Assembly: GCA_030867875.1 (NCBI GenBank)
Contig: JAOWCC010000064.1
Span: 33,750,802 to 33,814,801, forward strand
DNA from: Actinernus sp. WN-2022
Lineage: Eukaryota > Cnidaria > Anthozoa > Actiniaria > Actinernidae
Reading direction: 5' to 3'
DNA: 64,000 nucleotides
This document shows positions 1 through 12,000 of the stretch, piece after piece. Position numbers and translations under genes: made by a program. Position 1 is the stretch's first letter, and each line of letters opens with the position of its first letter. The notes under the pieces are model-generated. The model did no database searches, was not told where the DNA came from, and was given only the letters and a program-made list of their open reading frames with translations.

Positions 1-2170
1 CAGCAACTACAGTACTACAGCAACTACAGCAACTACAATACTACAGCAACTACAGTACTACAGCAACTACAGTACTACAGCAACTACAGTACTTCAGCAA
101 CTACAGTACTACAGCAACTACAGTACTACAGCAACTACAGTACTACAGCAACTACAGTACTACAGCAACTACAATACTACAGCAACTACAGTACTACATC
201 AACTACAGTACTACAGCAACTACAGTAACTACAGCAACTGCAGTACTACAGCAACTGCAGTACTACAGCAACTACAGTACTACAGCAACTACAGTAACTA
301 CAGCAACTACAGTAACTACAGCAACTACAGTACTACAGCAACTACAGTACTACAGCAACTACAGTACTACAGCAACTACAGTACTACAGTAACTACAGTA
401 CTACAGCAACTACAGTACTACAGCAACTACAGTACTACAGCAACTACAGTACTACAGCAACTACAGTACTACAGCAACTACAGTACTACAGCAACTACAG
501 TACTACAGCAACTACAGCAACTACAGCAACTACAATACTACAGCAACTACAGTACTACAGCAACTACAGTACTACAGCAACTACAGTACTTCAGCAACTA
601 CAGTACTACAGCAACTACAGTACTACAGCAACTACATTACTACAGCAACTACATTACTACAGCAACTACAGTACTACAGCAACTGCATTACTACAGAAAC
701 TACAGTACTACAGCAACTACAGTACTACAGCGACTACCTCAACTACAGTCATACAGCAACTACAGTACTACAGCAACTACAGTCATACAGCAACTACAGT
801 ACTACAGCGACTACAGTAACTACAGTACTACATCAACTACAGTACTACAGCAACTACAGTACTACAGCAACGACAGTACTACAGCAACGACAGTACGACA
901 GTACTACAGTACTACAGCAACTACGCAACTACAGTACTACAGCAACTACAGTACTACTGCAACTACAGTACTACAGCAACTACAGTACTACAGCAACTAC
1001 AGTACTACAGCAACTACAGCACTACAGCAACTACAGTACTACATCAACTACAGTACTACAGCAACGACAGCACTACAGCAACGACAGTACTACAGCAACT
1101 ACAGTACTACAGCAACTACAGCACTACAGCAACTACAGTACTACAGCGACTACAGTACTACAGCGACTACAGTACTACAGCGACTACAGTACTACAGCAA
1201 CTACATTACTACAGCAACTACAGTACTACATCAACTACAGTACTACAGCAACTACAGTACTACAGCAACTACAATACTACAGCAACTACAGCGACTACAG
1301 TAACTACAGTACTACAGCAACTACAGTACTACAGCACCTACAGTACTACAGCACCTACAGTACGACAGCAACTACATTACGACAGCGACTACAGTAACTA
1401 CAACGACTACAGTAACTACAGTACTACAGCAACTACAGTACTACAGCAACTACAGTACTACAGCAACTACAGTACTACAGCAACTACAGTACTACAGCAA
1501 CTACAGTACTACAGCAACTACAGCAACTACAGCAACTACAATACTACAGCAACTACAGTACTACAGCAACTACAGTACTACAGCAACTACAGTACTTCAG
1601 CAACTACAGTACTACAGCAACTACAGTACTACAGCAACTACAGTACTACAGCAACTACAGTACTACAGCAACTACAATACTACAGCAACTACAGTAACTA
1701 CAGTACTACATCAACTACAGTACTACAGCAACTACAGTAACTAAAGCAACTGCAGTACTACAGCAACTGCAGTACTACAGCAACTACAGTAACTACAGCA
1801 ACTACAGCAACTACAGCAACTACAGCAACTACAGTACTACAGCAACTACAGCAACTACAGTACTACAGTACTACAGTACTACAGTAACTACAGTACTACA
1901 GTAACTACAGTACTACAGTAACTACAGTACTACAGCAACTACAGTACTACAGCAACTACAGCAACTACAGTACTACAGCAACTACAGTACTACAGCAACT
2001 ACAGCAACTACAGTACTACAGCACTACAGCGACTACAGTACTACAGCGACTACAGTAACTACAGCAACTACAGTACTACAGCAACTACAGTAATACAGCA
2101 ACTACAGTACTACAGCGACTACAGTACTACGGCTACTACAGGGCTACATCAACTACACTACATCGACTAC
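1..2170. repeat. 17-bp minisatellite array
   Basis: Tandem copies of a 17-bp unit, ACAGCAACTACAGTACT, with point variants (TTACT, GCGAC, GTAACT) fill the first 2.17 kb and are cut by the window edge. Because 17 is not a multiple of three, successive copies rotate through all frames. The canonical unit has no forward stop codon, but the GTAACT variants create them and no ATG is present, so I do not read it as coding. It decays into CA-rich sequence near 2200. Confidence 0.95.
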
Positions 2171-2682
2171 AGGGCTGTATACATACATATGGACACAGTA
2201 CACACACACACATGCACACAGTACATGAGGATTACCATATATGAAGTACCTACCCTAAAATTAGGGTCCGTTTACAAGGAGATAGGGTTACCCTAGCACT
2301 TAGTTTCGGGTTCCCTGTGGCTACAAATTCAAACATTTCTGAGAAACGTTGATATTAGCGATATAAACTGTGCTCTAAAAATATACTCAAGAAATAGCGA
2401 TATTTAGCAGTCTGACCCTGCAAAGAACCCGGAAAGAAGAGAAATTACGGATCACAAATGTATTGAAATAGCGAACAGTGAATATTAAAATAGGGGTTAA
2501 AGTTAACATTATATGTGGGAATAAAACTTTGTGGTTTAAATTAATTCCGAGAGAAAGAAAAAAATTATATTTGCTCTCACATCACGTGCTTATGACGACG
2601 ACGCCATGTTTTTGAACAGTTTGCACCGTATTCCGAGTGCCGAACAGACTGAGTCCGATCAAAAATCATCCGACAAAAGTCC

Positions 2683-2887
2683 GGTGGGTGTAAAGTACAG
2701 GTCAGGTCACAGGTCAGGTCACTTATTGTTTACCTGTGAACCCTAGCTCTAGGTGAGTAAAAACCAGTCGTTTACCTGTGAACTCGTCCGATAGTTAGGG
2801 TTAAGTTTGTGGTTAGGGTTAGGATTTGTCTTAGAACTGACAACCTGACCTGTGACCTGACCTGTGACCTGTACTTTACACCCGCCA
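2683..2887. mobile_element. Foldback MITE with GTGTAAAGTACAGGTCA ends
   Basis: An inverted repeat of about 45 bp bounds the element. The left arm reads GGGTGTAAAGTACAGGTCAG and then repeats AGGTCAC; the right arm at about 2841-2885 is its complement. The core is AT-rich, with short direct repeats of GTTTACCTGTGAAC. No coding sequence. No clear target duplication was found. Confidence 0.75.
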
Positions 2888-3730
2888 GACAGAAGTCATC
2901 CTACTAAGTTCAAATTCACAAATTATATTTATTCTTAAGTACCTTTGATTGATTCTGTTGTCGGTTCTTGTATAATTATTAGGTCAGCTTGCCGTATTTA
3001 CCATTTTCTTCAGAGCGCTTTGACGAAGCATGTCCGAATTACAAAACAAAGGTTTGTATGGGGACTGAGTAACCTTTCAAAACGGCGAGACGTTTGGCGA
3101 GACGTTTCTATTACAAGGAAATGTTGAGTTACTTTGATATTTCGTTTCATATTGAATGTATCGCAACCAACCTTTCTGTGCTGATACAAAAGAAGTCGCT
3201 CCTTGCTTCACTGCTGCTGCATTTCTGGCGCCGCGTCCAGGGCATAGCCCCTTCCATTGCGCATAGTAAGTATATTTGTTTTTGATTTTATTTCATATTA
3301 ATTCTCTTTATATTACGTTCTATTTGTAACAGAGGGCCGCATGTTAGATAACTATGAAAGGTTAATGTGTCTTCCCTCTGTAAATAAAGAATATTGTATT
3401 GTAAGTATAGAAAGATTGATAAGAACTGTCGTCAGGGTATTCGAGTGAATTTTAATACGCTAGGCATGGGAGGTCTGGCAGAGTTTATTTAGGCGGTCTC
3501 AAAGTCGAGTCAAGTACGAGTCAACCCTTCACATAAAACTGAACACTGAATTTCAGCTAATATTCGACAATTTGCAAGAGCTCCAGTTTAACTTTCTAAG
3601 CTTTCCTCCTTTGAATGCAATTTGAGTTTTTGCTCTCATTAGTAGATTAATTTAAAAAGAGTCGAAAGAATGAAAGTGGCGGGAACAGTATTGTGAATTA
3701 AAATCTCCAGAAAATGTCTATAATAGTTAA

Positions 3731-3965
3731 GCGGCTCGGTAATATCCACCACTATTCACCGACACTGAGGTAAATAATTGTTTTAGTATATACCACACAG
3801 GTGAATAGCAGCACCAAATAGTTCCTTTATTTTCTGTAAAATCAGTGGACAAAAACCGGATCGCTGCTTCGTTCGGAGGTGAATAGCAAAGTTACCCATG
3901 TTTGAGTAGCCAATCAGAGCGCGCGCGGAAAGCACTATTCACTGGAGTGGAATATAGACCAGTTT
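3731..3965. repeat. Dispersed repeat, copy 1
   Basis: This holds GCGGCTCGGTAATATCCACC, a GGTGAATAGC motif and a GTATATACCACAC segment. The same blocks recur in a related arrangement at about 56190-56490, so this is a dispersed repeat family, probably a non-autonomous transposon. Confidence 0.7.
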
Positions 3966-4075
3966 ACGGTTCATGCGCAGTTGTTCAAGTCTTTTGTTCC
4001 AAATGGCGGGCCACCATTGGCTAACATCTGCCTGCCCGCCAAATAAACAAGGATTTGTACAACTGCGAGTATCCA

Positions 4076-4364
4076 CCTAGCTAACACTTCTCTATCCACC
4101 TAGCTAACACTTCTCTATCCACCTAGCGAACACTTCTCTATCCACCTAGCGAACACTTCTCTATCCACCTAGCGAACACTACTCTATCCACCTAGCGAAC
4201 ACTTCTCTATCCACCTAGCGAACACTTCTCTATCCACCTAGCGAACACTTCTCTATCCACCTAGCTAAGACTTCTCTTATTATTCTCTACCGGCTGAACT
4301 GCCTAAAAGGATTTCAAGAAGTTTTTCTAATTATTAGGAGAAGTCTTAGCTAGGTGGATACTCG
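4076..4364. mobile_element. Foldback element with internally amplified 23-bp arm
   Basis: The left end CGAGTATCCACCTAGCTAAC is matched by its reverse complement ending at 4364. Within the left arm the 23-bp segment TATCCACCTAGCGAACACTT+CTC is tandemly repeated nine times (about 4080-4277), whereas the right arm holds one copy. The repeat expansion therefore happened inside one terminal repeat. Confidence 0.85.
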
Positions 4365-4450
4365 TTTAGCGACTAATGAAACATAAACACGCGCCATTAA
4401 AAACTATAACAAGGACATTCTTTCACACTATTTACAAACAAACATGGCAC

Positions 4451-4515
4451 TTCGCTAGGCCACAGGCAGCCCAAGCTCAAGTTACAAAAATATAACTTTA
4501 TAAGAGTTTGGGGAG
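4451..4515. repeat. Solo end of CACAGGCAGCCCAAG repeat family
   Basis: CACAGGCAGCCCAAGCT followed by CAAGTTACAAAAATATAACT matches the left end of the element at 39811-40521. No matching right end is found nearby, so this is a truncated copy. Confidence 0.6.
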
Positions 4516-4919
4516 GGTACTCCCTTATATGGGCTATACGGGTATCTGCCGCGGGATAGGGTATGGTTTTTGAGCTGCCGAGGTCTGGGATAGGGTATCC
4601 TTTTTACGGTTTTGGTCTAGGAAAGGGTATGGATTTTGATATACTTGTCTTTGACGCCATGCTTAGCGCTCTATCGACCACATTACAGCTTAAAATACCA
4701 TATTAAAAGAAAACAACGGCTTCCGTAGTGTAATTGAGTATTTTTTTTTTTTTGACATGATACTTGCACTTTAACTTGTTCAAACTGAGTAATACATTTT
4801 TGCATAAACTAATTGACTGTAATGTCAAACAGAACCTCAATTATTGGTTACTGTAACAGTCGATCCTGTGTTAATGCTACCATTGGTAAGTATAGCCATT
4901 CCCATAGCGGTCATGAAAC

Positions 4920-5439
4920 TACCTTATTGTAACTAATTTTCGCGGGACTTAAATTTCGCGATTTAAAAAAAATCGCGAACTTAAAGTCCCGCGAATAAAA
5001 GATACCGCGAAAATTAACGACGCGAAATTTAATGCCTTTCGGTAAAACCCTTTTATCAACTTTAACAAACGTTTACACGAGTATGCATAAACTAAAACGT
5101 GTCTAAGAGTCCAGAGTCCGAAAAATCAGCATGGTATCAGCTAAGAAACGATGATGTCCCCTGATCAATAGGCATCGTTTTTGAGTGTACAAGACGTACA
5201 GTTGTACTTTGGTCATAAACGATCATGATGTTAGTTTCGTTTTATTAAGGGTAGGCGATTTTAAAATTGAAATGTAACATAAAGCAGTGAAAAAAATAAA
5301 ATGTGGATCTTCATTTTCGCGAAATTTAGTTCCCTTTAACTCAACTTTTTTGCGAAATCGCGAAAATAAAGTCTCGCGAAATCTACCGCCTAATTTTTCG
5401 CGAAATTAAGTTACCGCGAAAATTAGTTACAATAAGGTA
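4920..5439. mobile_element. MITE with TA-flanked terminal repeats
   Basis: The terminal inverted repeat CCTTATTGTAACTAATTTTC at 4922 pairs with its complement ending at 5437. Each end is flanked by TA, the target duplication expected of Tc1/mariner-type transposases. The interior holds further CGCGAAATTT inverted motifs. No ORF. Confidence 0.85.
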
Positions 5440-6576
5440 TTGTTTATTTATTTTAATAGTACTGAATAAGAGGGATTTTTTCTAATTAATATTTGAAAAA
5501 AAGCGCCAAAAACTAGCCCGCAAACTAATTTGAATTCCATTTCTCGCTTTGGGTTGACACTATAAATTACTATTTTATTAGTCACAAACAAACACAAATA
5601 ACATAAACTCCAGACTAAGAACTGCTTTAGCGTGGCACAAAGTTTTCAGGTCTAGCCCTGACGAGAGATAGAAGTTTGTTTAAAATGTTCGCTTTGCATT
5701 GGATTAACACTCCAATTTAACTTTCACCATTCAAAGGTCAACACAAGAATAATAGTACGAAATGGACTAAACTCGAAAAACCTCTACGTAGGTAAGAATT
5801 CAGTTCACGCATGCGTATTCAAGCTAAAACCAGTTTTCCTCTGCTTGGGGTGCACGGTGGTTCCTAAACCAGTAACGCCTGTTAAAATTCACTCCAACTA
5901 GCGTAACAAAATTCAAATTTGCCACTGATGTCGAAATCTTAACATAATCACTCGATCCAAACTGTTTCCAGTCGCAGATTAGATGTTGGTTACGTTAAAG
6001 TGCATATAAGCCCTAGCCAGTTATCTTTGATATCGATTGTACATGAAGTGGATAGTCCAAATGTAGAATATTTCTTGATTTGGGTGTTACGTCTACGAGA
6101 TATAAAGGTTTATATTTCCAATATGCTAATGATGTGATGTCATCACCGACACTTGCTGAATTTCTTTGTGCTTGTAAATTAGGCTATTTTCTAATTTAGT
6201 TTTTTTTTTGTAAAATCACTTTGATAAGCTTCAAATATAACTTAGAATTTAAAAATAGGTAATTTGTCTCCACCAGCATGCTTTTGTATAATAAGTGATG
6301 TAAGTGATCACGATTGCGCCTGGTAATGAGTAGATTATCCATTCAGGGACGAGGTTAAAATCTTCGCATGAAAGTAATTAAGATAACACCAGAGGCTCGA
6401 CTTTTTCTTCTCTCTTGCCCTCTCTCTCGCCTAACTCTTGGCGAGCCTCCGACACCCAGCAGTTGCTTTACTATAGGATGATGACAGAACTGATTTTGAC
6501 AGAAACGTTAACTAGCCGGCGCGGTCTCAGGTGCAACTCGGGCTTTACTACCGAGTACAAGGAAGCACAGTCATTT
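5440..6576. other. Non-coding flank 3' of NHL gene 1
   Basis: No gene seen. The stretch is AT-rich. Near 6400-6460 a pyrimidine-rich segment (TTTTTCTTCTCTCTTGCCC) followed by GCGAGCCTCCGACACCC resembles the right end of the MITE at 27105-27414 and is probably a fragment of it. Confidence 0.5.
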
Positions 6577-8301
6577 CTAATATACTGACATCCACGCTAG
6601 CTTACCAGTGGATTTATTAAGGACAGCGACACTACCATCTGGAGTCACTGCCAAACTGTAGATATAAAGAAAACTAGACTGGAGTTGTTTGACAAGTTCA
6701 ACTGAACGTACATGTGTTCCGTCAGACGTATAAACCTCCATATTGCCAGTGCCATCACGCGTAATAGTTTTGACAATTATATGCTTTGAATAAGGGTTAT
6801 ATACAACTGCACATGGGCCATCATAACCGTTCAAGTTGAATTTCTTGATTAATCGACCATCCTTGTCGTATACAGAGACAGCGTGTACTATGTTATCAGT
6901 CACTAGTACACGTCCATCATCCGTTGTTTCTATTTGCGTCATGTAGTTGACCACGTTTGACCGTTTAAAGAAATTGCAGATTTCCTTACCGTCACGCTTA
7001 ATGACGTAGATAAACGCTGAACCAATTTTCGTGGCTAACACCACCAGATTTCCTCGACTGTCAACAGCTATCGATCCAAAGTAGTCAGTTAACAACTCCT
7101 CTCCTGTGTTAATGATTTGTAAATATTCACCGAATTTACTGTAGACAATAAATATTAAGCTTCTTCTACTTTTCCTCTTCCTCGTCTCTTTTTTGTCATC
7201 AGTATCAGCCGGCAAAAAACTGACGTACATCTTTCCTGATGTCTTGTCTACAGCTATTCGTGATGGATTCCACTTCATCTCTTGTGCAGATGGAGCACCA
7301 AACGAAAACATGAAATCACCATCGCTTCTGAACACTTTTACGGCACCAGCACCGGCATCACAAATGACAATGTTACCTTCACTTGTTACCGCCATGTCGG
7401 TAGCATCAATAAGCCTCTCTTCAACAGGCCTTTCTTTGTCCCCGAGAGCCAGGATTTTAGAATATTCATGTCTTAAAGAAATGGGATGAGGAAGTTTCCT
7501 TTTTGAAAAAGTGTCTAGATCATGGACAGGCACTGTTCTCCCTCGGCACAAACACTCATACTTCCATACAACAAAGTTTACTTCGGCTACATTTGATATT
7601 AACTCACTTCGTTCCTCGTCTGCATTCAAGAACCAGTTCTTTACCTTCATCAGTCCTCCAACCCTTTTAAGAGCTTTGGCTACCTGAGGTAGGCTGTTGA
7701 GTTTTTCAACACAAAGCTTGCATTCCTCAGCAACCGCAACACTCATGGTGTCTACGTTCTCTAAGATAGTAGCGATGACTCGAATCTTGAGAGCTAAAAC
7801 TCGATCGGAAGGCAATACACTTTCATCACTGTAGGCTTTAGTTGCTTCCCTCCTGGAATCTTCAAATCTTTTCTTGCATTCTTTAAGGCTATGTAAAGTT
7901 TCGTGTCTTAAATCGTCGAGTTGAACATCTCCTAAATGAGATAGAACATTTTCCGACAATCGCCCTAAATTCACCTCAAGCCGCTGCGAAGCTGTTAAAG
8001 CTACTTTCCCCATTCGCTTTTCGTGACTACTGTCTATCTTGACCACCTGATCGAAAAAGTGATACAAGTAAACCACTCCTCCTTCTAAGAACTCAACACT
8101 CGCCAGCAAACTTGCTCTACTCTGTGCCTCGAGTTTAAATTTGCCGATATCGTTCAGCTCGCGGCTGATCAGCTTGCCTATCTTCTGGTCTGCTACGTCT
8201 CTTTCACTCAGACTCTTCGCCGCTGCGTCTCGAAGTTTGTTGAAGATTAATTGTAGACCCAAAGTAGCACAGCTAACTACAGTAGAAACAACTGAAGCCA
8301 T
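6577..8301 (-). CDS. Single-exon helical-domain/NHL beta-propeller protein, copy 1
   Basis: 574 aa, intact. Residues 1-265 are predicted mostly alpha-helical: the start MASVVSTVVSCATLGLQLIF is hydrophobic and amphipathic, followed by charged helices. A linker with CLCRGRTVPVHDLDTF leads into residues 300-574, which carry repeated units of the type AVTSEGNIVICD, AVDSRGNLVVLA and AVTPDGSVAVLN. Such units are characteristic of an NHL-type six-bladed propeller, a protein or RNA docking surface. No RING, B-box or transmembrane domain is present. There are two related loci in this window (45204-47003 and the pseudogene at 38382-39620), so it belongs to a local family. Biological role unknown; I infer a scaffold or sensor. 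A Polinton inserted 17 bp upstream of the ATG, so its native promoter is displaced by 16.8 kb. Confidence 0.85.
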   Translation of the reverse strand: MASVVSTVVSCATLGLQLIFNKLRDAAAKSLSERDVADQKIGKLISRELNDIGKFKLEAQSRASLLASVEFLEGGVVYLYHFFDQVVKIDSSHEKRMGKVALTASQRLEVNLGRLSENVLSHLGDVQLDDLRHETLHSLKECKKRFEDSRREATKAYSDESVLPSDRVLALKIRVIATILENVDTMSVAVAEECKLCVEKLNSLPQVAKALKRVGGLMKVKNWFLNADEERSELISNVAEVNFVVWKYECLCRGRTVPVHDLDTFSKRKLPHPISLRHEYSKILALGDKERPVEERLIDATDMAVTSEGNIVICDAGAGAVKVFRSDGDFMFSFGAPSAQEMKWNPSRIAVDKTSGKMYVSFLPADTDDKKETRKRKSRRSLIFIVYSKFGEYLQIINTGEELLTDYFGSIAVDSRGNLVVLATKIGSAFIYVIKRDGKEICNFFKRSNVVNYMTQIETTDDGRVLVTDNIVHAVSVYDKDGRLIKKFNLNGYDGPCAVVYNPYSKHIIVKTITRDGTGNMEVYTSDGTHVRSVELVKQLQSSFLYIYSLAVTPDGSVAVLNKSTGKLAWMSVY

Positions 8302-8312
8302 TTCTATTGATC

Positions 8313-8318
8313 ACTTCA
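8313..8318. other. Polinton target-site duplication, left
   Basis: ACTTCA directly precedes the element. The same six bases follow the right end at 25097-25102. Six-bp duplications are the rule for Polintons. The final A is shared with the first base of the terminal repeat, so one A appears to have been lost at this junction. Confidence 0.75.
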
Positions 8319-8612
8319 GTAGTATAGTAACTAGCGGTTCTGGCCCACGTTGTATTTTTTTGGTTTTTTTTTCATCTAATGGACATCCTCACTTCGTTCA
8401 GCCCTCACTTCGTTCGGGGTCCATTAGATGAAAAAACAACAAAAAAAATACAACGTGGTCCAAAACACGCTAGTTACGATACTACTATAGTTCATTTATT
8501 GTATTTATACATTATATTAAATGATCGGTTTCTACCGCTTTTTTTCCGGATTGGAGCAGTTTTGTTGTACTATTTTTTAATCATATTTTTACATTTCAAC
8601 GTCATATTAGAG
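8318..8612 (+). repeat. Polinton left terminal inverted repeat
   Basis: This matches the reverse complement of the right end, near-perfectly to about 8576 and then with mismatches to about 8612. The outer 169 bp (8318-8486) form a hairpin by themselves: arm 8318-8384, loop 8385-8418, arm 8419-8486. The loop holds two copies of CCTCACTTCGTTC. In protein-primed replication the ends are the origins. Confidence 0.95.
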
Positions 8613-9040
8613 AAACGTGTTTATAAGGTATTATTTACTACTATAGTTCATTTATCGTATTTATGCATTACATTAAAGGATTGTAGTTATAGGTATTATA
8701 TCAGGGCTAAGCATATATTAACATTCGTTCGAACACTTGGTTTATAGTGAATTTATTGTATTCTAACACCCTATTAGAGGAGTGGTGCTATTAGGTATTA
8801 TAACGTATATTGTCATAATCATTATTTACTATTATAGTCCATCCATCATATTTCTACACCATATTAGATCAAGGTATTACATTTCAAAACCCTATTAGAG
8901 GAGTGTGATTACTAGGTATTATAACATATATTATCGTAATCATTATTTACTACTATAGTCCATTCACCATACTTCTATACCATATTAGATCAAGGTATTA
9001 CATTTCACCGTCCTATTAGAGGAGTGTGGCTACAAGTTTA
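8593..9040 (+). promoter_or_regulatory. Subterminal iterons upstream of the polymerase gene
   Basis: Four roughly 120-bp imperfect direct repeats lie between the left terminal repeat and the polymerase start. Each carries CTATTAGAGGAGTG (or TATTAGAG) near 8605, 8770, 8890 and 9012, and a TACTATAGTCCATT-type block. Related CTATTAGA sequence occurs once at the right end, near 24800. Such repeats are plausible binding sites for a replication or transcription factor, and they also form the leader of the polymerase gene. Confidence 0.7.
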
Positions 9041-9052
9041 TTACATCATACC

Positions 9053-12000
9053 ATGGCTGAGCATACACCAACATTTGTTCGAGTACGTCCTTTAAAGAAC
9101 TATTTACGTGGATGGAAGATGGATATTCCTGATGATAATCCTATGGGAGCGGATCCAGCCGTTTTCCTTGTCGGTGTACGTAAACAAACTACCGAAAAGT
9201 TTAAGGAAGAACTACGAAACCACAACACCTTTAAGGCCCAATTAGCTTTAAACATAACTTTCGTACTTGATAAACCTGATGGTTACGTATACGAGACAGC
9301 TACATTTTATAGCAAACAATCTGTTTTGATCGATGATGCTGGTATCCGTGAGGTAATAGTAGAAGCACATGCTCAGATATATGACCAAATTGAGAAGTGG
9401 ATCAGTCGTGGATCGAATTGGGTCGTAGATAGAGTCAATATTCTATGGTTAAACATCGCTAGATACCAACCACTACGTGGAGGTTCGTATTTACCACTAC
9501 CTGAAGAAATAGCGAATAAGAAAGCTGTGATCAATGTAAACAACAAAGACGATCGCTGTGTACTTTGGTCGATATGTGCAGCAATGTTTCCAGTTAATAA
9601 GCATCCTCAAAGGACATCAAAGTATCGAATAGATATGGTGAAATCCAACGGGGTGGACTCACCAACACCAATCTCACAAATACCACTTCTAGAGAAGCAA
9701 AACAACATTTCTATTAATGTATATGGATGGGATCCAAAGGAAAAGTGCTTAATCATATATCATATCTCAAAGAAGACTTTTTCGAAGTACATCCATCTAC
9801 TACTTATAGAAGACCCAAAGAGTGGTAAACAACACTATTGCTGGATAAAGGACTTCAACAAACTCCTATTCGATCAGACAAAGTACGAACATAGGAAACA
9901 CTTCTGCGAACGATGTCTGCATGGATATTCCAATGAAGCTCTTCTTGAAAAGCATATTACAGAGTGTAATGGTATCAATGACAAAGCCATACGCATTGAA
10001 ATGCCTACCAATAAGAACAACGAAGTCTCATTCCAGAATATACACAAGCAGCTCAAAGTAACCTATATTATCTATGCAGATTTCGAGGCATTAACCACTA
10101 AGATCGAAGGACTTGCTCAAGACTCAAAGAAGAGCAACACGCTTAAAACGGAAGAACATATTCCATGTGGATTTTGCTATATAGTTGTACGTTCTGATGG
10201 TTATAGTGAACCACCAGTACTATATAGAGGTAGGGATACTATCGAACGTTTTCTACAATGTATGCAAAAGGAAGAGGCGAAGATCAAAGCCCAAAAAGCT
10301 AAACCACTATGCATGTCATGGGAAAACTATAAGGCTTATAATAGCGCAACAATTTGTCATATCTGTCAGAAGCCATTGGTTGGTGATAAAGTACGTGATC
10401 ATTGCCACATCACAGGCGAGTTTAGAGGTGCCGCACACAATACCTGTAATCTAAAATTACGTGCTTTTCCTACCATCCCAGTCGTATTCCATAATCTTCG
10501 TGGATATGATGCTCACCTAATAATGCAATCCATATCCATAACATTAGGTAAGATATCTTGTATTCCAAACAATATGGAGAAATATATTTCATTCTCACTT
10601 GGTAACCTACGATTCATTGATAGCTTTCAATTTCTACCATCATCTCTTAGTACATTGGTATCGAGTTCAGAATCAGACACATTTCAACAAATTGTAAAAT
10701 ATACATCTAATCAAGAGAAAGCCAATCTATTAACTCGTAAAGGAGTATATCCATATGAGTACATGGATGCGTGGGATAGATTTGCAGAGACTTCTCTACC
10801 ACCTAAAGATGCGTTCTATAGTAAACTAACTCTAGAGGACATATCCGATGAAGATTACGAACATGCAATAAGAGTTTGGAATGTATTTGATTGTAAGACA
10901 TTAGGTGATTATCATGATCTTTATCTACAAACTGATGTACTTCTTCTAGCAGATGTGTTCGAGGACTTTCGTACAACATGTATGCAAAACTATGGATTAG
11001 ATCCTGCACATTATTATACGAGTCCAGGACTTTCATGGGACGCTTTATTAAAGATAACTGGAGTGAAACTCGAACTATTAACTGACTATGACATGTATCT
11101 ATTCATCGAGAGAGGTCTACGTGGTGGTATATCCATGGTATCACAACGTTATGCCAAAGCGAATAATAAAAACGTACAGGATTTCGATCCAGAAAAACCA
11201 AATAGCCACATATTATATCTAGACGCGAATAACTTATATGGATGGGCCATGAGCCAATATTTACCAACAGGAGGATTTGAGTGGTATACACCAACAGAAG
11301 AACAAATAGCCAATCACGCAATAGATTCAGATAAGGGTTATATCCTTGAAGTTGATCTCGAATATCCTCGAGAACTTCACGATACGCACAACGACTATCC
11401 GCTAGCTCCCGAGAGAATTCAGGTGAATAAAGATTTGTTCTCAGAGTATCAGACCGATCTATTTGAGGAACTATATAAAGGTAATGGATCTTTGAAAGTA
11501 GAAAAACTTGTACCTAATCTATATAACAAAGAACGATATGTGCTCCACTACCGTAACCTACAATTGTATCTATCTCTTGGTATGCGTTTGATAAAGATCC
11601 ATAAGGCACTACGGTTTGACCAATCACCATGGATGGAACCATATATACAAATGAATACTGAGTTACGAAAACAAGCGAAGAGCACCTTCAAGCAGGATCT
11701 ATACAAATTGATGAATAATAGCGTATTTGGAAAAACAATGGAGAATCTACGTAAGCGTGTAGATATCCAATTAGTGCGTGCATCAGAAGGAAACAAACTA
11801 CGTCTATTGAATAAACCTAGTTATGCTCGATCCACAATTTTTGATGATGATCTTACCGCGGTACATAACTACAAAAGTAAGCTATTGCTGAACCGCCCCA
11901 TATATGTTGGAATGTCAATTCTAGATCTATCAAAGCATCTGATGTATGACTTCTACTACAACGAGATCAAGAAGCAATATGGGCAACGATGTAATCTACT

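Noticed and set aside
8379..8747. Open frame reading through the left terminal repeat
   Set aside because: The same frame appears in the right repeat because the sequence is duplicated; it is hairpin DNA without a coding pattern.
9026..9052. Longer polymerase N-terminus starting at GTG
   Set aside because: The first ATG (9053) has a strong ACCATGG context; eukaryotic initiation at GTG is unlikely and the extra residues overlap the iteron.
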